A DNA stretch of 64,000 nucleotides, from positions 124,001-188,000 of the forward strand of contig JADJOP010000005.1 in NCBI GenBank assembly GCA_016713735.1. Reading direction: 5' to 3'. The stretch comes from Bryobacterales bacterium (GTDB lineage Bacteria; Acidobacteriota; Terriglobia; Bryobacterales; Bryobacteraceae). The position numbers were made by a program, and so were the translations under genes. This document shows positions 57,502-64,000 of the stretch, piece by piece (the stretch's first letter is position 1; every line of letters begins with the position of its first letter). The notes beneath the pieces were generated by a model. It did no database searches. It was not told where the DNA came from and was given only the letters and a program-made list of their open reading frames with translations.

Positions 57502-58727
57502 CGGCTCCTCCCCGTCCCCTCCACCTGCATGTCCGCTGTCGCCCGCAACAGCCGCGAATAGAAATCCGGAATCGCGCTCAACACGCGGTTCCAGTTGGAA
57601 ATCTGCGGCAGCGCCAGCGGATCGGCCGTGAACTCCTGCGCCGCGTCGCGAATGCTCCGCGCAAAGGCGTTCAGTGCCAGGTTCTCCTGGTGCAGGTCAA
57701 ACTCCAGCCCGTTGATGATCGCATCGGCATGGAAGCGCCTCACCGTGTCTTCGGCAAATCTCGTGTAATACACCTCCAGCGTGCGGAAATGGTCCGTCGT
57801 CAAAACGGTCCCCTGCTGCGCCATCGTCCGGAAGAGGTGCTTGGCGATGTCGCACGTCATGCGCCTCAGCCCCTTGCTTGTGTCGTCCGCCGAAAGCTCC
57901 TGGTGCTTGTGCTCATAGTTGTCGGCGATGTCCACCTGCGCCACTCGCCCCAACGCGCAACTCCGGTACACCTCCGACAACACGCCCACCTCCAGCCCCC
58001 AGTCCGACGGAATCCGGATCACCCGCGCCAGGTCGGCGTCCATCGCAAACTCCCCTGACAGCGCATACCGAAAACTGTCCAGAAACCGCAGGTACGGAAT
58101 CTCCGGCGTCATCGACTGAATCGCCCGCACCACCGGCGAAAAGAACAGCCGCGTCACCCGCCCATGCATCTTCGACGACACTCGCGCATAGTACGCCTTT
58201 GAAAACTCAAACCCCAGGTTCGGATGCGCCACCGGGTAGATCAGCCGGTTCAGCATATGCCGCGTGTAGTTCAGAATGTCGCAATCGTGCAGCGCAATCA
58301 CATCCACATCGCCCGCCGCCAGCAGATATCCGTACGACAACCAGCACGTCCGCCCCTTGCCGTACTCGCCCGTGCGCACACCCTCGTCGCGCAGCAGTTG
58401 CAACAACCCTTCAATGCGCGGATCCTCCACCCAGATCGCCGTCACCGGCGTCCGGAACCCTTCGAAAAACGCCCGCGCCTTCAGATACTCCTCGTGCGAA
58501 CACTTCCCGATCGCCACCACAATCCGCCCCAGGTAGTCCACCTCGCGCAACTGGTCGCAGATCACCTTCATCGCCGGCGTCTCAAACTCGCTGTACAATG
58601 CGGGCAAGACCAATCCCACCGGCCGGTACGTCCGGAATGCACGCAGTTCGGCCTCCAGCCGCTCTGCTCCATCGTCGCGCAGCTTATGCAGCGTCGTAAT
58701 TACACCGGGCTGGAAGAAGTCTGCCAT
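57498..58727 (-). CDS. Glucosyl-3-phosphoglycerate synthase-like glycosyltransferase (GT81)
   Basis: The product has 409 residues with a GT-A fold. The metal motif is DCDI in VIALHDCDILNYTRHML, followed by YPVAHPNLGFEFSKAYYARV and SGEFAMDADLARVIRIPSDWGLEVG. These match the GT81 synthases that transfer glucose from an NDP donor to 3-phosphoglycerate. A mannosyl specificity cannot be excluded. With the convergent phosphatase it completes a two-step osmolyte pathway. A TATAGA hexamer lies 9 bases before ATG 58727; GAGG also lies close to the start. Confidence 0.85.
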   Translation of the reverse strand: MADFFQPGVITTLHKLRDDGAERLEAELRAFRTYRPVGLVLPALYSEFETPAMKVICDQLREVDYLGRIVVAIGKCSHEEYLKARAFFEGFRTPVTAIWVEDPRIEGLLQLLRDEGVRTGEYGKGRTCWLSYGYLLAAGDVDVIALHDCDILNYTRHMLNRLIYPVAHPNLGFEFSKAYYARVSSKMHGRVTRLFFSPVVRAIQSMTPEIPYLRFLDSFRYALSGEFAMDADLARVIRIPSDWGLEVGVLSEVYRSCALGRVAQVDIADNYEHKHQELSADDTSKGLRRMTCDIAKHLFRTMAQQGTVLTTDHFRTLEVYYTRFAEDTVRRFHADAIINGLEFDLHQENLALNAFARSIRDAAQEFTADPLALPQISNWNRVLSAIPDFYSRLLRATADMQVEGTGRSR

Positions 58728-58736
58728 GACCTCAAG

Positions 58737-58742
58737 TCTATA
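58737..58742 (-). promoter_or_regulatory. -10-like hexamer of a divergent promoter (GT81 synthase)
   Basis: On the minus strand TATAGA ends 9 bases before ATG 58727. The same bases overlap a TATAAT on the plus strand at 58739-58744, next to the divergent hydrolase start, so the two promoters may compete. Confidence 0.4.
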
Positions 58743-60971
58743 ATGCTCATTCGCGAACCGTTCCTCTTATTTTTCCTGGCCCTCACGGCCGCCGCCCAAA
58801 CCGTGCCCGGAACCCGGCCCCTCACCGGCGACGGCGACCAGGCCGCCCTCATGCTCGACGGCATCCACTCCTGGCTCGACCGCGGCCTTGCCCAAGCCCC
58901 CGCCCGCCGCGAGGCCCTGCCGCCCGCCGCCGCCCGCCTCGCCCTCGCCGAAGCCCTCGGCGCTCACCAGCAGCGCGCCGCCTTCACCCAACTCGATCTC
59001 TCCCCAGCCATCGGCTCCGCGCCCGGCCTCACCATCCACCGCGCCCAGTGGCCCGTCCTCTTCGAAGCCGGCGCCGAACTCACCGCCGCCGGGCTCTACC
59101 TCATCCCCACCGCCGCTCCCCGCTGCCAGGCCGTCGTCCTCCCGGATGCCAGTGAAACCCCCGAACAGCACGCCGGCCTCGCCCCAGGCCTCGCCGCTGA
59201 TCGCCAGTTCGCCCTACGCCTGGCCGCCTCCGGCTGCGCCGTTCTCGTCCCCGCGCTCATCGATCGCAACTCCGCCCTCAGCGGAGCTCCCGGCGTAAAG
59301 GAGACCAACCAGACCCATCGCGAATTCATCCACCGCATGGCCTACCAGATGGGCCGCCACATCATCGGCTATGAGGTCCAAAAAGCCCTCGCCGCCGTCG
59401 ACTGGATGACTCGCACCCATCCGCAACTCCCCACCGGCATCCTCGGCTACGGCGAAGGCGGACTGCTCGCCCTCTACGCCGCCGCCCTTGACCAGCGCCT
59501 CACATCCATCACCATCAGCGGCTACTTCGGCCCCCGCGAACAGCTTTGGCAAGAGCCCCTCTACCGCAACGTCCATGGCCTCCTGCTTCACTTCGGCGAC
59601 GCTGAACTCGCCCGCCTCATCGCTCCCCGCGCCCTCGTCGTCGAAGCCGGCGTCGGCCCCGTCATCGACGGACCTCCCCCCGCCACGCCTGACCGTCGCG
59701 GCGCAGCCCCCGGCTCGCTCCGCATCGTCCCCGTCGCGCAGGCCCAAGCCGAACTCAACCGCGCCAACCACCCCCACGCCCACCTTGTCGACGCCGACCC
59801 TACCGCCACCCTCGCCCACTTCCTCCAAGGCCTCGGCCTCAACTCACCCCCCGCCGCCGCGCCCCCCGCCACGACAACAGCCACGCCCGCCGCCCCCCTC
59901 GACCCCGCCACCCGCCACCGCCGCCAGTTCGCCCAAATGGTCGCCTTCACCCAGGCCCTCGTGCGCGCCGCCGATCAACAGCGCGCCCACTATTGGCGCG
60001 AATACAACCCCGCCCAGCCCGCCACCGCCGCCCCCTACCAGGCCCGCTTCGCCGATTGGATCGGCATCCTCCCCGTCACCCCGTCCACGCAGCCCGTCCT
60101 CACCCGCCTCGCCTACGACACCCCCGCCTTCCGAGGCTACGAAGTGAAGCTCCCTGTCACCGGCGAGGTCTTCGCCTACGGCATCCTCCTCCTGCCCAAG
60201 GACCTCAAACCCGGCGAACGCCGCCCCGTCGTCGTCGCTCAACACGGCCTCGAAGGCCGCCCGCAACTCCTCATCGATCCCCTCGACAACGCCCGCGAGC
60301 GCGAAACCTACCGCCTCTTCGCCGCCCAACTCGCCGAACGCGGCTACATCGTCTACGCCCCCCAGAACCCCTACCTCCTCGGCGACCGCTTCCGCCAGGC
60401 CCAGCGCAAAGCCAATCCCCTCGGCCTCTCGCTGTTCAGCTTCGTCGTCGCCCAACACCGCCGCACCCTCGACTGGTTGAAAGAACTCCCCATGGTCGAC
60501 CCCGCCCGCATCGGCTTCTACGGCCTCAGCTACGGCGGCTTCACCGCCATGCGCGTCCCCGCCCTGCTCTCCGACTACGCCGCCGTCATCTCCTCCGGCA
60601 ACTTCAACGAATGGACCTGGAAGACCACCAGCATCGCCGCGCCGTTCAGCTACATGTTCACCGCCGAATACGAGATCTTCGAGTTCGCCCAAGGCGCCCG
60701 CTTCGGCCACGCCGAAATGGCCCGCCTCATCGCCCCCCGCCCCTTCATGATCGAGCGCGGCCACCGCGACGGCGTCGGCATCGACGAATGGATCGCCTAC
60801 GAACACGCCAAGGTCGCCCGCGACTACCGCACCCGCGGCATCCCCGAGCGCTTCTCCATCGAATACTTCGACGGCCCCCACCGCATCAACGGCGACGGCA
60901 CCTTCCGCTTCCTCGACCGCTGGCTCAACTGGACGCCAACATCACCCCCAACGCCGGCGGCTCAGAAATAA
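58743..60971 (+). CDS. Secreted protein with two alpha/beta-hydrolase domains
   Basis: The product has 742 residues. The signal peptide is MLIREPFLLFFLALTAAA. Two hydrolase-like domains follow. The first (about 95-370) has the nucleophile-elbow position GYGEGG, where the usual serine is glycine, so it is probably not catalytic. A linker rich in P, A and T lies at about 375-400. The second (about 430-735) has PVVVAQHGLEGR (oxyanion region), GLSYGG with an intact serine, and a late DGPHRING histidine. Acetyl-xylan-esterase or dienelactone-hydrolase-like activity is likely. The 3' end overlaps that of the convergent lipoprotein gene by 10 bases. Confidence 0.83.
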   Translation: MLIREPFLLFFLALTAAAQTVPGTRPLTGDGDQAALMLDGIHSWLDRGLAQAPARREALPPAAARLALAEALGAHQQRAAFTQLDLSPAIGSAPGLTIHRAQWPVLFEAGAELTAAGLYLIPTAAPRCQAVVLPDASETPEQHAGLAPGLAADRQFALRLAASGCAVLVPALIDRNSALSGAPGVKETNQTHREFIHRMAYQMGRHIIGYEVQKALAAVDWMTRTHPQLPTGILGYGEGGLLALYAAALDQRLTSITISGYFGPREQLWQEPLYRNVHGLLLHFGDAELARLIAPRALVVEAGVGPVIDGPPPATPDRRGAAPGSLRIVPVAQAQAELNRANHPHAHLVDADPTATLAHFLQGLGLNSPPAAAPPATTTATPAAPLDPATRHRRQFAQMVAFTQALVRAADQQRAHYWREYNPAQPATAAPYQARFADWIGILPVTPSTQPVLTRLAYDTPAFRGYEVKLPVTGEVFAYGILLLPKDLKPGERRPVVVAQHGLEGRPQLLIDPLDNARERETYRLFAAQLAERGYIVYAPQNPYLLGDRFRQAQRKANPLGLSLFSFVVAQHRRTLDWLKELPMVDPARIGFYGLSYGGFTAMRVPALLSDYAAVISSGNFNEWTWKTTSIAAPFSYMFTAEYEIFEFAQGARFGHAEMARLIAPRPFMIERGHRDGVGIDEWIAYEHAKVARDYRTRGIPERFSIEYFDGPHRINGDGTFRFLDRWLNWTPTSPPTPAAQK

Positions 60972-62848
60972 TACGGAGTCTTCCGCGCCCACTCGCTCTT
61001 CGGATACATCTTGTGCAGCAGCCGGAACGCCGCCCGCGACGCCGCCGATGTCGAATCGTCCGTGCCGCAGCCATACCGCGTCGCCCGCACCGCCAGGTGC
61101 AGCAACTCCCCGTTCCGCGCCTCGCCCGGCGTAGCCTGCGCCAACTCCGCCGCCCGCCGCGCCAACCATGTCGCCGCCGAAGGCATCGCCCGCAACGCCG
61201 CCAGCTCCCTCTGCGCCTCCGCCTTGGCCGCCGCCGGCAGCCACTCCGGAATCGCCGGCGTCTCGCGCTCGCCCCACGCGCACCACCAGTTGTCGCGGTA
61301 GTTATCAATCTCCGACGGATCGTCCGGACGCCGGTCCAGTCCATCCGTCACATACGGCTGCATCGCCGGTGTCCGCAACAGCGTGTAGATCTCCTCGTAG
61401 GTCCCGCCCGTGAGCACAATCCGCCGCGTCCGCACCGCAGTCTCCAACTGCGCGCGCATCCCCGCCGGCAGCTTCGCATCCGCCGCAGCCTTCTGCAGCA
61501 GGCTCAACGGCAGCCCGCGATTGGCCTGCACCGCCGCATCGCTATCGAACAACGGCTCCGGCTTCTCCGCCGCCTCGCCCATCGCTTCGCCTTCAAACTC
61601 GGTAGCCACCGGCACCCTCGGCGCAAACGCCACCCACTCCGCATACCCCTGCGCCGTCTCCAACCGCTGCGCCTTGAACGCATTCACCGCCGACAGCGGC
61701 AACTCTTTCCTTGCCAGCGCCTCATCCAACTCCTTCCGCGCCGTAGCCTGATCCTTAGCCGCCAGCAACAGCCGCACCCGGTGATACCGCACACTCGCAT
61801 ACGCCGGAGACGCCGGACCCACCGCCCGCGCCGCCTCCAGCAACTCCGCCACGCCGCTATCGCCCTGCTTGGCATGCATCAGCGCCGCCACCAGCCAGGC
61901 CACTTTCTTCGACTCCCGCCACCGCCGCCCCGGCTCCCCGCTGCCCGCCTGCACCGCCGCAATCCACTCCGTCATCTCATCCCCGGTAAAAGTCGCATTC
62001 TCACGGTCCAGCATCCACGTGTAATCGGTGAGCGACTGCGCAAACGTCGCCTCCAATTTCGGATCATTCAGTCTCTTCGCCATCTCCCGCCGGTGCTCAT
62101 CCGGACGCAGCTTCGCCCGCACGAACCCCAACAACGGCGAATCCCCCAACTTGCGCAACTCCTGTTCTGCCCGCTCCAGCGCCGCGCGATCCTGCACCAC
62201 AACCGTTCCCTGCCGGATCAAGCAACGCGCCGCCAGGTACGGCTCGCCGATCTCACGGAACTCCCGCTCGGCCATTTCGTACCGCATCGCATAAAAATGC
62301 GCCGCCGCAATCTGGTACTTGCGCTCCTTCACCAGTGCCGCTGGCAACCCCGCCTCCGGCGCGGCCGGCACTTGGTCACCGCCCGAGCAATTGGCGAACA
62401 CCACATCCTGCGCCTTCTTCCACGCCGCTACGCCCGCATGCTTCTCGCCCAACTGCTTCGTCAACTCGGCAAACTTCCCTTCGGCCCGCCGGAACGCATC
62501 CTCGCCGCAGTTCACAAAGCTGTGATACGTGCCCCCCGACACTTCCCGCTCCGGGTGCACCTCTTTCCACATCGTGCGCGTGAAGCCCTGCTGCGCCCGG
62601 TCGCCTCCCAAGAACGCCTTCTGTTCCACCGCCGTCAGCGGCCTGCCTTCAAACGACCGCCACGCCACCACCAGAAACCTCCGCCAGTACGTCGGCCACA
62701 CAATGCCGATCTTCCCCGACACATACTCGCCTTCAGGAAACCTCGGATAGCTCACCGGCGTGAACACCGCATGCGGGAAAAAAGGACCGCACGAAAGCAC
62801 AATCAGGGCCGATACCGCCCCCGCCAGAACCAGTCTTGGAAATGTCAT
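60962..62848 (-). CDS. Lipoprotein with TPR-like helical repeats, unknown function
   Basis: The product has 628 residues. The N-terminus MTFPRLVLAGAVSALIVLSC ends in a lipobox (VLSC|G), so the protein is lipid-anchored. The body is mainly helical, with repeat-like stretches (YQIAAAHFYAMRYEMAEREF, YHRVRLLLAAKDQATARKEL) resembling tetratricopeptide units. ATG 62848 is chosen for the lipobox and its 4-base overlap (ATGA) with the upstream DUF3142 gene. The two form an operon with the aldo/keto reductase gene. No enzyme signature is visible; a periplasmic scaffold role is possible. Confidence 0.78.
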   Translation of the reverse strand: MTFPRLVLAGAVSALIVLSCGPFFPHAVFTPVSYPRFPEGEYVSGKIGIVWPTYWRRFLVVAWRSFEGRPLTAVEQKAFLGGDRAQQGFTRTMWKEVHPEREVSGGTYHSFVNCGEDAFRRAEGKFAELTKQLGEKHAGVAAWKKAQDVVFANCSGGDQVPAAPEAGLPAALVKERKYQIAAAHFYAMRYEMAEREFREIGEPYLAARCLIRQGTVVVQDRAALERAEQELRKLGDSPLLGFVRAKLRPDEHRREMAKRLNDPKLEATFAQSLTDYTWMLDRENATFTGDEMTEWIAAVQAGSGEPGRRWRESKKVAWLVAALMHAKQGDSGVAELLEAARAVGPASPAYASVRYHRVRLLLAAKDQATARKELDEALARKELPLSAVNAFKAQRLETAQGYAEWVAFAPRVPVATEFEGEAMGEAAEKPEPLFDSDAAVQANRGLPLSLLQKAAADAKLPAGMRAQLETAVRTRRIVLTGGTYEEIYTLLRTPAMQPYVTDGLDRRPDDPSEIDNYRDNWWCAWGERETPAIPEWLPAAAKAEAQRELAALRAMPSAATWLARRAAELAQATPGEARNGELLHLAVRATRYGCGTDDSTSAASRAAFRLLHKMYPKSEWARKTPYYF

Positions 62849-63630
62849 CGCAAACTCTCTAACGCGGCGTCGTACGCCTCTTTGGTCCACGGTTTCGGAT
62901 GAAACAGGTACACCCGCCCCCGCCACCGCGGCGGCACCTGCAGCGACTCATCCGTCGACAACCCCAAACTCGTCCGGCACAGCGGCTCAGTCAACACTTC
63001 GCCCCGGTTCAACTGCCGCCGGATCTCCTCGGCGTCCGGCCCCATGCGGAACAACATCGGCACCGCTTCATCCACAGGCAACCCGCCAATCCAGCGGTCC
63101 CCTTCACACCAGCTCGCCAGCGCCGTCATCGTAATCGGCACCCGCTTCGGCAGCGCCCCCCGCAGCCGCGTCATGATCATCGAATAAAACGCCCGGTCGA
63201 TCTCGCCCGCGTCAAAGTCGATCTGCACCGCCTTCAGCACCGCATCGTCGAACACCCGCATCAGGTGCTCCGCCACTTTGTCGGCCTGCAGCGGATTGCC
63301 ATCGATCTTTTTGGCCTCAATCCGCACCACCGCCATCAACGGCGTCTTCGGCGTCAACAACAGCGGCTGCTTGCGCCGCTCCAGCCGGGGCTCCCCCTCG
63401 CCTTCAATGAAAATGTGCCCCAATAGCACGGCAATGCCCGCTTCCTCTGGATCGAGGAACCGCAAATCCTCCGGCCGCTCCCAGGCCCACAACACCACAT
63501 CCGGCATCCCGTCCATCGACGGCGTCCACATCCGCATTAACTGCGGCATCACCAAGTTCAGCCCATTGCCGATCAGAACAAACGCCACGACGAGCACGAC
63601 CCCGCGCAGCCACCCCGGCCAGTGCTTCAT
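62845..63630 (-). CDS. DUF3142 family membrane-anchored protein
   Basis: The product has 261 residues. One N-terminal transmembrane segment (about 8-28) anchors a domain matching DUF3142: VVLWAWERPEDLRFLDP, AVLLGHIFIEG, VQIDFDAGEIDRAFYSMIM and ITMTALASWCEGD. The fold is probably a TIM-barrel-like hydrolase, but the family has no known activity. It starts 3 bases after the aldo/keto reductase stop (GGTGAGGT site) and overlaps the lipoprotein gene. Confidence 0.82.
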   Translation of the reverse strand: MKHWPGWLRGVVLVVAFVLIGNGLNLVMPQLMRMWTPSMDGMPDVVLWAWERPEDLRFLDPEEAGIAVLLGHIFIEGEGEPRLERRKQPLLLTPKTPLMAVVRIEAKKIDGNPLQADKVAEHLMRVFDDAVLKAVQIDFDAGEIDRAFYSMIMTRLRGALPKRVPITMTALASWCEGDRWIGGLPVDEAVPMLFRMGPDAEEIRRQLNRGEVLTEPLCRTSLGLSTDESLQVPPRWRGRVYLFHPKPWTKEAYDAALESLR

Positions 63631-63633
63631 ACC

Positions 63634-64000
63634 TCACCCGCCGGCGTAGACGTTCAGCGAGGCCCGCTCCGTGTTCCGCTTCCAGTCCTCCAAATCAGGA
63701 CCCTTCAGCTTGTCGGCCCGCTGCCGCAGCGACGACATCATCGTGTCGCTCAACGGCTCGAACTCCTTCGCAATCCGCACATCGTCTTCAAGCTGCCCGA
63801 TCGTCGTGCACCCCACCGCCGCCGTGTGAATCTGCAGCGTCAGCGCATAGCGCAGGCAATCGCGCACGCTGAACGACTGCAGCAGCTTCGCGTTGGCCAG
63901 CGTCTTCATCGCCTGCACGCCCAACTCCTGCTTGTTGGCCTCGCGCAACACGATGCGCTCAAAGCTCAAGTACCCCGTATCGGCGATGTGCAGCGGCATC
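63634..64000 (-). CDS. Aldo/keto reductase, only the C-terminus in the window
   Basis: About 121 residues of the C-terminus are visible; the gene continues beyond base 64000, so any start inside the window is artificial. The last barrel strand and helices show SVRDCLRYALTLQIHTAAVGCTTIGQLEDDVRIAKEF, the usual NADPH-binding end of the family. It would reduce a carbonyl or oxidise a sugar alcohol. Being first in the operon with DUF3142 and the lipoprotein suggests a shared pathway. Confidence 0.82.
   Translation of the reverse strand, partial: MPLHIADTGYLSFERIVLREANKQELGVQAMKTLANAKLLQSFSVRDCLRYALTLQIHTAAVGCTTIGQLEDDVRIAKEFEPLSDTMMSSLRQRADKLKGPDLEDWKRNTERASLNVYAGG

Noticed and set aside
59993..62902. 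A 969-residue plus-strand open frame
   Set aside because: It crosses the hydrolase and the opposite-strand lipoprotein gene; the translation is almost all R, P, H and L, a mark of a non-coding frame.

Overview
The window reads as chromosomal DNA of a GC-rich Acidobacteriota bacterium, most likely of the Bryobacterales/Solibacter type. This is inferred from family content: a carboxypeptidase-regulatory-domain TonB-dependent receptor, a TIGR03437-type secreted protein, a TIGR02999-like ECF sigma factor divergent from a PknB-TPR kinase, a PEP-CTERM protein, and many enzymes with twin-arginine (Tat) signals. No rRNA, tRNA, CRISPR array, transposase or phage gene was seen.

Layout. 1-8.7 kb: an APC permease cut by the left edge, a large TonB-dependent receptor with a terminator, a DUF1080 hydrolase with a frameshifted galactarate dehydratase, and a ThuA-like protein. 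8.7-14.5 kb: ECF sigma factor divergent from a Ser/Thr kinase with TPRs, then a large secreted protein of unknown function. 14.8-22.1 kb: PEP-CTERM protein, small membrane protein, sulfatase, a frameshifted secreted protein, and two related GHL6-like glycoside hydrolases. 22.1-25.9 kb: a three-gene operon (Gfo/Idh/MocA oxidoreductase, DegT aminotransferase, D-threonine-aldolase-like PLP enzyme), every product with a Tat signal. 26.1-30.3 kb: three overlapping DUF362 genes. 30.3-33.2 kb: a B12 importer (btuF, frameshifted btuD, btuC) under a cobalamin riboswitch. 33.2-36.5 kb: zinc-ribbon protein, TIGR03437 protein with a terminator, and a molybdopterin oxidoreductase/cytochrome b pair broken at a G8 tract. 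36.6-40 kb: fused indolepyruvate:ferredoxin oxidoreductase. 40-46 kb: a tightly overlapping operon of an OlsF-like double acyltransferase, a membrane protein, two GT4 glycosyltransferases and a PHP protein, probably for a polar lipid. 46-48.7 kb: ArsR repressor, small secreted protein and SulP transporter. 49-51 kb: an in-frame aquaglyceroporin-amidohydrolase fusion. 51-56.5 kb: GYD protein and the clpB-lon proteostasis pair. 56.7-58.7 kb: a convergent phosphatase/synthase pair for glucosyl- or mannosylglycerate. 58.7-64 kb: a tandem alpha/beta-hydrolase and an operon of aldo/keto reductase, DUF3142 protein and lipoprotein.

Three themes stand out. First, export: at least nine products carry RR-type signals, several on cofactor-containing enzymes, pointing to periplasmic sugar chemistry. 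Second, start signals: nine genes have a TAnnnT -10-like hexamer 6-10 nt before the start codon, suggesting leaderless transcription. Third, four genes carry single frameshifts, two of them readable as one-base indels and one in a homopolymer, so sequencing error must be separated from real decay. The most novel item is the channel-enzyme fusion at 48962-51025.
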